Assembly (NCBI GenBank): GCA_029582265.1 | Contig: CM055823.1 | Coordinates: 9,894,821 to 9,958,820, forward strand | DNA from: Zoroaster sp. YZ-2022 | Lineage: Eukaryota > Echinodermata > Asteroidea > Forcipulatida > Zoroasteridae | Direction: 5' to 3' | Length of the DNA stretch: 64,000 nucleotides | In this document: positions 36,042 to 46,458 of the stretch, piece after piece | Layout: the number at the start of each line of letters is the position of its first letter | Position numbering within the stretch: the stretch's first letter is position 1 | Translations under genes and position numbers: made by a program | Notes under the pieces: generated by a model | The model's database searches: none | The model's input: the letters and a program-made list of their open reading frames with translations, nothing else | What the model was told of the DNA's origin: nothing

Positions 36042-36591
36042 GTAAGCCCACAAAATGATTCATGAATGAAATACTGAATGATGCTTCGTTTGATCAATTC
36101 GTTTCTGCTGTACAAAAATAGTTGTAGGCTATACTTGACAAAAACATGAACGAACATGATGGAGACCCAAGGTACATAATGTAGTAGTACATGTACATGT
36201 GTACAATATTGTACATGTGTACAATACATGTACAGTGGAAATTTGGGGGTAATTACTATGTCTTGCGTTTTATGATTTGTTGGCAATATTAGCCAGTATT
36301 TATGAAGACATGATGGGAAAGTAATCACTGCTCAAAATTCAAATAAAATCATGATCTTTTACCATCATGCTTTTAAGCATAATTGACATTTAGTCTTTCC
36401 TTCAAATCAAAGGTTGTAGCCCCTGCACAATAAAATGTTTGATCTGCCCATGGAAAAATGTATTCCTTCGTGATGTACCTGTCCTTGATCAGTTCATGGG
36501 GGATGTATTTCAAGATCAATTTTTAAGTAGTGCAACCCCAATGACAAAGTTACTAAAATTATATTTTCCAAACTTGTTTTTTTGGTAATAG
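36042..36591. other. Ballast-gene intron 1
   Basis: Bounded by gtaagc and tttggtaatag. Contains a dense palindrome at about 36186-36234 built on tgtacaatattgtaca and catgtacatg words. Confidence 0.6.
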
Positions 36592-36831
36592 GTGTTCGTG
36601 TAGACATTGTGTTCTTCAGCCTTTGCTCGCAAACTGTATATGTTGCAAAGAAGTTGAGAAGACAGAGAACATGATGCGGCAGCTGGACATCAACGTGGAT
36701 GATCCCAACCAGTGCCTTACCATCCATGATTGGTTTGATGCGATCTGCCTCCACCCAGGAGTGCTTGCAACAGCGTGTCTTCAGTACAGAGCATACTATG
36801 GCAGAGATGCAGTTGAAGGAACGCTTGACTA
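36592..36831 (+). pseudogene. P2X7 ballast-domain gene, exon 2
   Basis: Encodes the zinc-binding core of the ballast domain: CSCRHC, then ANCICCKEVEKTE, then CLTIHDWFDAICLHPGVLATA and YRAYYG. Cys and His spacing match P2X7 C-terminal domains, which bind zinc and, in human P2X7, guanine nucleotide. The acceptor is gtaatag and the donor gtaagt. The exon ends TA, and the only acceptor for exon 3 (ttttacag at 37886) supplies A, so splicing would create TAA at the junction, a second in-frame stop. Apart from that the exon is uninterrupted. Confidence 0.8.
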
Positions 36832-36983
36832 GTAAGTGATTTGAGTGTTGACTGAATGTACAAAGCCAATGTACCATCAATTTCAATTAATATTTTAGAG
36901 CAATGTCAGTTTTGAATGATCTGCATATCAAGCAGATTACTTTTGATTGACCAGAATGAGCACCGGTGTTTACTTCAGAGTAA

Positions 36984-37647
36984 TGCCCCAGTCACATTTG
37001 CCAAGGCGGCCGTAGGGTCTATAATATCTACTGCCAGTAGCAATTATCGGGCCGCCGCAGCATTCCCACGGTGTCATACACTAGCAGTCACATATGTAAA
37101 GGTATAGCCGCACGGCGTATTTAGAATTTTTGGAGACAGAAAACCTGCGGCTGCCGTACGGCCTTTGAAGTGATGACGCACGGTTGCCTCAAGGCGACCC
37201 TGCGGCGGCCGTAGGGTTTGACAAATAGCAAGGCAGACCCACGGTCGCCGTACGGTCGCCGCAGGGAGACCCTACGGCGACCGTACGGGTACCGTAGGGC
37301 CGCCGTGGGATTCCTGCGGCCGCCGCAATATTTTGGGGGTCCACAAAAGTCATAACACCCTAGGGCAAGCGTACGGCAAACGCAAGGCCACCGTACGGCC
37401 AACGTATGGTCGACGTGGAACCGCCTACGGCATGGCTACGGCGTGTCTAATTGCTACGGCGAACCTAGAAAAGTTATAACGCGGCGCTATAATCTCACGG
37501 CGACCCCTACGGTCCGTAAAAGATAGGGATACGCCCTAAGGCTACCCTGAGGCCCCCGCAAATCCTCTGCGGCCGCCGCAGGTATCTCTCCATTTTGGGG
37601 GTCTACGGCTGCCGTATCCTAGCCGTAGGGCAAATGTGACTGGGGCA
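36984..37647. mobile_element. 664-bp Harbinger-like word-palindrome MITE (family W2)
   Basis: Perfect 19-bp TIR tgccccagtcacatttgcc, with TAA on both sides (36981-36983 and 37648-37650), as for PIF/Harbinger elements. The interior consists largely of gccgtacgg, gcggccg and ctacgg words in both orientations, with very high GC content. It sits in intron 2 of the ballast-domain gene. The first 14 bp of the TIR are shared with 40445-41066. Confidence 0.92.
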
Positions 37648-37886
37648 TAACAGCACACAACTGAATATGACCTTGGTTGACCCACGTGCATCTATATCTT
37701 ATTGTACATGCATTACATGTATGTAATTGTTTACTTTTGATCATGATTGCCTTTTGGTATGGTTATAGTTTTATAGCATTTCAGTTTCACATGGTGTTAA
37801 CGTAAACAATATCGATACTCCCTCCACCATGCAAATCACAAATCTTATGTTTATAATTTTGTCTGATTTGTTGTTTTGTTTTACAG

Positions 37887-38052
37887 AAAATATCGCCATG
37901 TTGCATATCGGCAAGTGGTGAGGTGGTGTTGGGGTTATCTTGGCCGTTTCAACCGGGTGCCACTGCCATCATGTGTAATGGACGCAATCCGCAGGACGTT
38001 CCCAAACCCTGATGGACAGTACAAAGGATTTTCGTATCCACCACTGGATTAG
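37887..38052 (+). pseudogene. P2X7 ballast-domain gene, exon 3
   Basis: After the acceptor ttgttttgttttacag the frame reads KYRHVAYRQVVRWCWGYLGR, then LPSCVMDAIRRTFPN and GQYKGFSYP, ending at TAG 38050-38052. This is the C-terminal block of the P2X7 ballast domain (human P2X7 also ends in a LPSC...GQYSGF region). It is fully open, which argues that decay is recent or that the two stops are sequencing or allele effects. It makes no P2X channel on its own, and no transmembrane segment exists in any of the three exons. Confidence 0.82.
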
Positions 38053-39829
38053 GCCGATTTGCTTTGTTTTATTTTTTAAATTGGTAACATTCTTCCCTAG
38101 TTATAATGATCTGGAGGGAGTTACAAATTATTTTGTGCGTTCATAAACCATGATCAATGGCAGAATCAATTACGTGTGTATTTCATTTTGTGTCTTTTCG
38201 GAGAAGTTGATTAATTTAGCACTAATGTGAAATAAACTTGTTTTATGTTGCCAACAATACACTATGGTAAAAACATTACAAATTCGGTATGGCAGAAAGA
38301 TGCCAAGAACTGAAAATTTTACAAGACCTTAGTACTTTCGAATAAATGACAAGACAAAATATGTATGTATTTGCAACCAACAATTGAGTTTATTTTTGAG
38401 GTTAAAATATCAAAATTAAAAAGTTGCCTCTTGATGACGAAAACAACTTAATCAAAATCCTGTACATACTTGTTTGGAACTTGGCCATTGTTCTGTTAAA
38501 CCGAACTGGAAATCCTTTTGAAATTCGTTTCACACTTGCTGCTCTTTTCCCAGGAAAAACTTACAATCAGCATAACTCTACTGCTGAGCAGGTTCAGATT
38601 TTCTTGGATTAAAGCTAATTCAATTAGGTTTTTGCTTTGCATCACAAAAGGGAGAAGTGTGACAAAGACTAATATTGTAAATCTCATCTTGGTAAATCTC
38701 ATGTACTTCTGCCTATAAAACTTAAAACTTGTTCTGAGTGTACAGTGGCAATAAATTGTAAAATACAAGAATAGAATAACAATAAATGTGTATTGCAGGC
38801 CATGTCATTCTGTCTTCAATCAAATATTAATAAAAATATAAAAAGACATGTATATAGCACCAATCCATTTGAATAAAATGCTCCCAGTCCCTTTAAATAT
38901 AATAAAATAACCTAAAGTAACAATAGCAAAGATTATAAAAGATTAAATACATGGGAGCCAGATAAAGTGATAAAAACAGGCAAATATCAGCAGGGGCGGA
39001 TCCAGGAATTTTGGCATGAAGGTGAAATCCTTTCGTGTATTATTCACGAACTTCACCCATTCCTTTGATATCGCAGGATCGCGGAAATTGAAAAAAATGA
39101 GTCTCTGGATTCTTAATACTATTTCTAGTGCATCCACCAACAACACATGAAGTCGGCATTATATAACTGTTACACAACAACGTCGAAAAAAAGATTCATA
39201 AAAACTTCATGCCTCTGCTGACGCATGAAAACGCATGTATAATATACACGGAAGTAACATGGCGTCTTCCGTTTACTCACGGGTGCTCATGGGTTATACG
39301 TCATCCCTTTTCGCTGGTTTACAAGTCCGCTGGTACTATATCGTGGATTTCATAGTGGATTTTCAATGGGTCTTTGTCGGGAACCAGTGCAGGGCGGAAA
39401 TTTCAAAAATCGAAGAAGCGGGGTCTAATTTTTTCGGTCAAATAGCAACAAAATTATAAAGAGAAAAACATGACCACAACAATAAATTGTTTCCTGAACA
39501 CAACATAAACAAGGTTCGATAGTCAATTTAATGTGAGAGTTCTCGTTGTAGTCCATCTTTAAAACTTCGACAATTCGGGGGGTCAATTTTTGATTATTAG
39601 ATAAACCATTAATAATCCACTCGATTAAAAAAAACATTTAAAATTGTTTTTAATTCCATATCAATCAATATAACAGCACCAAGAAATAAAGTTGGGTAAA
39701 TACACTCTTCACATACGAGACCTTCACATCATGTGATTCGTTGTAACTAGGCCTAACTTTTGGAATTCATCACCCATCACCCGAACCCCCTCTCCTTTGA
39801 TTGGGTTAAGACTAGAAGGGAACCCATGG
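38053..39829. other. Intergenic, no gene recognised
   Basis: AT-rich with several short open frames and no domain. A solo hAT-end-like fragment, ggggcggatccaggaatttt, lies near 38994. Confidence 0.4.
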
Positions 39830-40075
39830 GTAATGTAGATTTGATTGGGCTTAAAGACTAGCAGGGGCATGTCGTTCCCCTTGACTTGACTGGGTACATC
39901 GTTCTCCTAGACTTGACTGGGTTTAGACTAACAGGGATCACATTGTTCTCCTAGATTTGATTGGGTTTTATGGTATGAAAAGTGGGTGTGGTCTAGGCAC
40001 AGCTGTACAATATGTGGACGGTGAAGCCTGGTGTGGTCGAGGCACAGCTGTACAATATGTGGACGGTGAAGCCTG
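39830..40075 (+). repeat. Short tandem duplications
   Basis: A 45-bp unit starting gtgtggtc.aggcacagctg is present twice at 39986-40030 and 40031-40075 with one difference. Before it, gttctcctaga.ttga.tgggttt repeats imperfectly at about 39880-39970. Confidence 0.9.
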
Positions 40076-40269
40076 ACACCGTGAGCGACGAATGCGGGAG
40101 TCTGTAGTTTGGGGTCCTCCGCCAGAAAAGTTTCAAAACACACAGTTCAATTAAATAGCCATTCTGTGCCAGGATTTCTGAAAAAGAAATTAGGGGCGCA
40201 CCTTTCACAACCCCTGGGTATGATCTTGAATGAGGTTATGGCGACTTCACATTGTTACAAATGACTTAA

Positions 40270-41555
40270 GGGCCTGTCCCACTTGGGCGACTTTTTAGGC
40301 GACTGCTGGCGACCGTCATAGTCGTAGCAGGTCGCCGAAAAACCGGCGACTGGACCCCCCTACAACAATGTCTACGACAAGCTACAACAACCTACCACCT
40401 AGTCGACGTCAAGCTACGGCAAGCTACCGACAACCGGCCACTAATGCCCCAGTCACATTGGAGCTGCGATTGCCTACGACCATGTCAGTCGTGCGACCTA
40501 GGGCGGTCTTGGCCCGGTCGTAGGTTTTTTCTGCGATGTCGGCCTAGCAGTCACACAATAAGACCTGTCCCCGACTGGTCTGCGACTTGTAGCCAACTGA
40601 TAGCACGACTGGTCGCAAGACCTTGAGGGACTTGTCGTACGATCACCCAAGACTACCTACGATTGTCAAGGATCAGTCGCACGACTAGTCACGACTGGTC
40701 GTGCGACTGGTCGTGACTGGTCGTGCGACTTGTCGTGCATAGTCGTGCGACTGTTGGACGACTGGATAGTCCCACGATGAACCACGACTACGTAAGACCA
40801 CCCCAGACTTGTAGCACGACCATCGCACGACTATTGAAGACCTACCTACGAACAGCTACGACCAGCTACGACCAGTTTGGTCGCAGCCAGGTTTTTGAAC
40901 ATGATCGAAAACCTCCCCAAGACCGAATTCGGTCTTGCCACTACCCAAGACTACCCGCAACCACCCGGGACTTGTCGCAGGACTTTTCTACGATTCCTTG
41001 TAATTTCCAGTCGCAGACGATCGTAACCTGTTGTAAGTTGTCGTATCCTCCAGTGTGACTGGGGCATAAGGACGACCACCTACGACCACACCTACGACAA
41101 CCTACGACCACACCTACGACAACCGAAGTCAACCTGCGTCCACCCGCGACAAGCTACGACAAGCTACGACCCTGTCGGCGACAACTGAAGACAAATGAAG
41201 AGAATTCACTTGAGTTCCCTTGACGCCAGTACCTGTTGCCGGTTGACGTAGGTTGACGTAGTAGTCGACAATGGAATTCACCGAGGTCAGCACCGGCGAC
41301 AACCTATGTCACCTGGCGACAACCTACGACAGCACCTACGTCAGTAGAAGTCAAGCTACGCTCATTGGCGTCAAACCCACTGTCGCCGAAAATTTTTGAA
41401 CATTTTGAAAATCCCGCGGCGACCAGAAAGAGGCTACGACTCTTTGGGCGACTGAGGAGACTACTCCCGACCACACAGGCGACACCCCGGCGACCATGTG
41501 GCGACAGCCTGGTCGCCTGTAGTCGCCTAAAAAATCGCCTAAGTGGGACAGGGCA
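40270..41555. mobile_element. Outer word-palindrome MITE (family W3) with TTAA flanks
   Basis: TIRs of about 34 bp: left gggcctgtcccacttgggcg and cgactttttaggcgact, right the inverse with a few differences. TTAA stands at both ends (40266-40269, 41556-41559). The interior is made of ctacgac, ggcgac and gtcgcc words in both orientations. A second element, 40445-41066, is nested inside, so the original length was about 660 bp. TTAA is a piggyBac-type target, but the termini do not show an obvious piggyBac motif. Confidence 0.88.
40445..41066. mobile_element. 622-bp Harbinger-like MITE nested in W3 (family W4)
   Basis: TIR tgccccagtcacattggag, inverse at the right with one mismatch. TAA target duplications at 40442-40444 and 41067-41069. 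The interior repeats gtcgtgcgact, ctacgacca and tggtcg in both orientations. It shares the outermost TIR with 36984-37647 but has a different internal word. Younger than the host element 40270-41555. Confidence 0.9.
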
Positions 41556-41559
41556 TTAA

Positions 41560-42919
41560 ACGAGATTGTGAGGGTCATGTACACCAGTCTTGAAACTCAG
41601 AATGTGGTGGGTTTTATTGTAAAAGCCCATTTCCCCTTTTGGTAAAAACTAATATATGCATTATACTTTATAACATTCAATAGATATTTATACAGTCAAA
41701 GGCTCAAATCTATATTGTGGACATTGAGGGTTGGGGAGGGGTTCATGAAGTCAGGCGAACACACAGCGTGAAGCTAGAAAATCATGGGGTTCGGGACCCG
41801 CCCATTGGAGCATTATGGTTTCACTATACCCACTATAAAATTATTAGGGTATAAAATTATAAACTTCACCCCTCGGGATTTTATGTGTAAGTTTCAGCTT
41901 ATTATGAGGCGGCATTATCGAGAAATTATTGAAAATTAGGCATTCCTTATTTTAATAATGTTTTTATTGCAGAAAGTGCAAAACTGGAACTTGTTCAGTG
42001 CATGAGTAGTGCATGGTGGTGGTGGTGGTGAGGGTGGTGGTAAGGGGGAGACAAACTTTTGGGGGACGGACATAAAGGAATTTTTGCATCATAATTTATT
42101 CTCATTGTTGAACCAGGTTTGATTTAAAATCCCACCATACAAGGTTGAAATAAAAAGTGATCGTGTTTTCAGTCCCATGTTGGTTTTCGCTATGAAGGCT
42201 TTGAAGAGGTTACAATAAACAACAGTATTTAATGAAGTGTTTTCCGATACCACCAAGGGCGGATCTAGAACCCACAATTCTTTGGGGCCAAATGTTGGAT
42301 TGAGCTATATATGAATATTTGTGGTCTTGCAAGGAAAACGGTAGCCTACACCTCATAGTCAGAATAGGCTATAACATATTAAAAAATATTCATGGGCTGT
42401 AAAAAAGTGCATGTATGTATGTGTGGGGGAACATTTGATATTCTGTCCCCCACTCTAAAAAGTGGAGGGTATCACATCCCTCGACCCACCGATCGACGCC
42501 CATGATTAGAACGGTCTAGTATAGATGTTTACAAAGTTACTTGCTTACATGATATTGCCTAAAACAACATCTATATACCTCAAAACTGAAATTATTTTGT
42601 ACATTTTAACATTCTAGAAAAAACAAATACAAAAGGAAAAAGCAAAGAGAAACACGTGACCACAAGGAGCGAGGTAAATAATTATTTTGCACATGAGCTT
42701 ATTGGTTAAAAATAAAGATAAGATCGTGTGACCGTCGAATGAATGATTGTGTAGCAGAGGTATTGGATACAAGTGGGAATGGGGGCGGGGCTTTCTGCAG
42801 CATTCCACGAATCATGCTGCACATAATGACATCACTAACACGAAAATAGTTCCTAGACGTCAGTCTTGGCTGACAAGTAGCGCAGCAACCTAGAGCCTGA
42901 CTGTAGGCATGTACTATTA
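41560..42919. other. Intergenic with simple repeats
   Basis: A GGT microsatellite lies at 42013-42042 and a hAT-end-like fragment gggcggatctagaa at 42256. The part 42290-42480 is family R7, shared with 59265-59420. No gene visible. Confidence 0.5.
42290..42480 (+). repeat. Dispersed family R7, copy 1
   Basis: The shared order is ttgcaag.aaaacggta, agaataggct/ggataggcta, acatatt, gtgtggggga..atttgata and ccccactctaaaaagt. Matches 59265-59420 on the same strand. Confidence 0.65.
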
Positions 42920-43100
42920 AGTCGTGGGTCTGCGCGCGCGCGCGCGAGGGAAGCCCATTTCAGTTCCAGTGCACAGTCCACGTCCGGTCCGGGTCAGTCA
43001 ATTCTCACATGAATAGTGCACGAGGAACTTCGTCTTGTAACTCGTACTCGACTCAGCGGTGCTTAGATCAGTCGGAAGACTGGGGAGTCAGCAACGAGTG
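42920..43100 (+). promoter_or_regulatory. Candidate CpG-rich first exon ending at a splice donor
   Basis: A gcgcgcgcgcgcgc tract (42931-42946) is followed by a CpG-richer stretch that ends in a consensus donor, gagtg|gtgagtatag, at 43101. An ATG at 43009 stays open for 30 codons up to the donor (MNSARGTSSC start). No matching downstream exon could be identified, so this may be a promoter plus first exon of a gene whose next exons are unseen, or chance. Confidence 0.3.
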
Positions 43101-43454
43101 GTGAGTATAGTTGTGGGGGTATACCCTTAAAAAGATTTCACAGTTTCGTCACACAGTGAAACCTCTGCAATCTCTTAATTAACCCTTTCATTACCGATTT
43201 GTTTCAACAGGATGTCCCACTGGTTACCGAATTGTTTGCCCAGTCATGCATGAATTCACACATTATTGCACAACAGTATGCATCCATTTACAGGCACTTT
43301 TTCTAAACTCGTTTTTCTTCATGAAAAATTTGTTAGAGAAAGATACATTCGATGAAATGATTGTTGCTTATGAAATTCCCTTTCATATGATACCAAAATC
43401 ATTGGCATTGCATATAAAATGATCGGGTTATTTGTAAAGATTTTTACTTGTGGA

Positions 43455-43801
43455 GTGTCGTGGCCGAGCGGTCTAGCTTACCGGACTCAAGTTCTGGTGT
43501 GAGCAGCAGAATGTGGGTTCGAATCCCGGCCGTGACACTTGTGTCCTTGAGCAAGACACTTAACCGTAATTGCTTCTCTCCACCCAGGGGTTAAATGGGT
43601 ACCTGTGAGGGCAGAGTTGGTTGATTAGCCCTATATGCGCTGTAATGGCAGCAATTGAGCTGTATACTCCCCAGAGAGCTGAGATGGTTTCAGGAATGAT
43701 TTATAAGCCCTATGAGCCTTATGAGCAGGGGTAATAATATAATGCGCCTTGAGCACCACTTAGTTGGTGGATACGTGCGCTATATAAGTTCACATATTAT
43801 T
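43455..43801 (+). mobile_element. tRNA-Leu-derived SINE, copy C (best tRNA head)
   Basis: The head folds as a type II tRNA: gtgtcgt pairs with gtgacac, A box tggccgagcgg at 43461, anticodon arm ggactcaagttctgg as in tRNA-Leu(CAA), B box ggttcgaatcc at 43517. Body and gcgctatataag end as in copies A and B. The ATT tail is interrupted after a few units by the Helitron-like element and resumes at 46459. Confidence 0.93.
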
Positions 43802-45454
43802 AGGTGTTCGGGTATGTGCCCGAAACACCTATTGTTTTTGTTCGGTTTTTTTTTTTTTTTAGGTGTTCGGGTATGTACCCGAAACACCTATTGTTTTTGT
43901 TCGGTTTTTTTTCTTCTTCTTCTTCTTCTTCTTCTTCTTCTCCCCATCGATTGTCTACAAAAAACACATACTTGCAAACTTCACATGAACTTGAAACTTG
44001 GCATATACTTAGAACTTAACACGTAGATGAAACAAAATTTGTGACGTCATGATTATGTCATCAGATATCGAATTACGATAAATCAAAGTTTAATATTTAA
44101 ACAAATCATATCTCAACAACCACAAGAGGGAAATTCACAATTTTTGTACCATTGTACAGATCGTTAATTGCCAAAAAATATTTACAAAAAGGTGACCCCA
44201 ATTTGACCTTACTTCCTGTCCAAACCGGAAGTGAAAGTTTAATATTTAAAAAAATCATATCTCAACAACCACAAGAGGGAAATTAACAATTTTTGCACCA
44301 TTGTACAGATCGTTAATTGTCAAAAAATATTTACAAAAAGTAACCCCAATTTGACCTTACTTCCTGTCCAAACCGGAAGTCAAAGTTTAATATTAAAAAA
44401 AATCATATCTCAACAACCACAAGAGGTAAATTGACATTTTTTGCACCATTGTACAGATCGTTAATTGTCGAAAAATATTTACACAAAGGTGACCCTAATT
44501 TGACCTTACTTCCTGTCCAAACCGGAAGTCAAAATTGAATATTTTAAAAAATCATATCTCAACAACCACAAGAGGTAAATTCACAATTTTTGTACCATTG
44601 TACAGATCGTTAATTGTCAAAAAATATTTACAAAAAGATGACCCCAATTTGACCTTACTTCCTGTCCAAACCGGAAGTCAAAATTTAATATTTAAAAAAA
44701 TCATATCTCAACAACCACAAGAGATAAATTCACAATTGTTGTACCATTGTATAGATCGTTAATTGTCAAAAAATATTTACAAAAAGATGATCCCAATTTG
44801 ACCTTACTTCCTGTCCAAACCGGAAGTCAAAGTTTAATATTTACAAAAATCTTATCTCAACAACCACAATTAGAGGTAAATTGACATTTTTTGCACCATT
44901 GTATAGATTGTTAATTGTCGAAACATATTTACACAAAGGTGACCCCAATTTGACTTTACTTCCTGTCCAAACCGGAAGTCAAAGTTTAATATTTAAAAAA
45001 ATCATATCTGAACAACCACAAGAGGTAAATTCAAAATTTTTGCACCATTGTACAGATCGTTAATTGTCAAAAAATATTTACTAAAAGATGACCCCAATTT
45101 GACCTTACTTCCTGTCCAAACCGGAAGTCAAAGTTTAATATTTAAAAAAATCCTATCTCAACAACCACAAGAGGTAAATTGACATTTTTTGTGCCATTGT
45201 ATAGATAGTTAATTGTCAAAAGTATTTACAAAAACATGACCCCAAATTGACCTTTACTTCCTGTCCAAACTGGAAGTCAAAGTTTAATATTAAAATAATT
45301 TCTAAATTCAGTATTGTATTGTATTCAAATAAACTTCTCGCGAGAACTTCAACAGACGTTAACATTTGACTTCTCCAACATTTCGAATTGATGACGTCAC
45401 CATTTTAACTCAACCGAACACCTAGTTTTTGTTGTGACAAAAACTTATATCTAG
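43802..45454 (+). mobile_element. Helitron-like (HINE-type) satellite element, unit 1
   Basis: Begins with a hairpin aggtgttcggg.a...cccgaa.cacct; a 59-bp partial head at 43802-43860 precedes the full one at 43861. Then come a TTC microsatellite, a unique header with tgacgtca, about eight ~149-bp monomers (each ending near cctgtccaaaccggaagtc) at 44081-45292, and a trailer with another tgacgtca and ccgaacacct, the inverse of the head. The 3' end is a perfect 9-bp stem agtttttgt/acaaaaact with a 4-nt loop, five bases before CTAG. A 3' hairpin followed by CTAG is the Helitron hallmark, and internal tandem repeats plus subterminal inverted repeats fit Helentron-derived HINEs. No Rep/helicase is encoded. 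Confidence 0.75.
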
Positions 45455-46458
45455 TTTTTTTTCTTCTTCTTCTTCTTCTTCTTCTTTTCCGGATCGATTG
45501 CCTACAAAAAAACACATACTTGCAAACTTCACATGAACTTGAAACTTGGCATATACTTAGAACATAACACGTAGATGAAACATAATTTGTGACGTCATCA
45601 GATATCGAATTACGATAAATCAAAGTTTAATATTTAAAAAAATCATATCTCAACAACCACAAGAGGTAAATTCACAATTTTTGTACCATTGTACAGATCG
45701 TTAATTGTCAAAAAATATTTACAAAAAGATGACCCCAATTTGACCTTACTTCCTGTCCAAACCGGAAGTCAAAGTTTAAAATTTAAAAAAATTATATCTG
45801 AACAACCACAAGAGGTAAATTCACAATTTTTGTACCATTGTACAGATCGTTAATTGTCAAAAAATATTTACAAAAAGGTGACCCCAATTTGACCTTACTT
45901 CCTGTCCAAACCGGAAGTCAAAGTTTGATATTTAAAAAAATCATATCTCAACAACTACAAGAGGTAAATTCACAGTTTTTGCACCATTGTACAGATCGTT
46001 AATTGTCAAAAAAAAATTACAAAAAGGTGGCCCCAATTTGACTTCACTTCCTGTCCAAACTGGATGTCAAAGTTTAATATTTAAAAAAAATCATATCTCA
46101 ACAACCACAAGAGGTAAATTGAAATTTTTGCACCATTGTATACATTGTTAATTGTCGAAAAATATTTACACAAAGGTGACCCCAATTTGACGTTACTTCC
46201 TGTCCAAACCGGAAGTCAAAATTTAATATTTAAAAAAATCATATCTCAACAACCACAAGGGGTAAATTCACAAACAAATATTCTAGAGCGATTGTGGTAA
46301 TTTCTAAATTCAGTATTGTATTGTATTCAAATAAACTTCTCGCGAGAACTTCAACAGTCGTTAACGTTTGACTTTTTCCAACACTTCGAATTGATGACGT
46401 CATCATTTTAACGTCAACCGAACACCTAGTTTTTGTTGTGACAAAAACTTATATCTAG
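45455..46458 (+). mobile_element. Helitron-like satellite element, unit 2 (tandem)
   Basis: Repeats the header (cgattg.ctacaaaaaa, gacgtcatcagatatcga), about four and a half 149-bp monomers at 45625-46265, and the same trailer, hairpin and CTAG (46455-46458) as unit 1. It lacks the aggtgttcggg head and starts directly after the CTAG of unit 1, so the two units share a boundary, as in head-to-tail Helitron insertions. Downstream is ttattattatt, the remainder of the SINE tail. Confidence 0.75.

Noticed and set aside
36052..36328. 158-codon minus-strand frame
   Set aside because: Antisense to exon 1 and intron 1 of the ballast-domain gene; no motif.
37121..37402. Arg/Pro-rich open frame
   Set aside because: Lies wholly inside the W2 MITE and reflects its gccgtacgg words.
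40266..41559. Firm piggyBac assignment from TTAA flanks
   Set aside because: TTAA alone is not enough; the termini lack an obvious piggyBac motif and no transposase is present.
40444..41584. Several open frames of 60-111 codons
   Set aside because: Translations of word repeats in the nested MITEs; no domain.
43455..43545. Functional tRNA-Leu gene
   Set aside because: The tRNA-like head continues straight into the conserved SINE body and occurs in several dispersed copies. Annotated as a SINE instead.
43712..44026. Leucine-rich open frame of 104 codons
   Set aside because: Translation of the TTC microsatellite and repeated head of the Helitron-like element.
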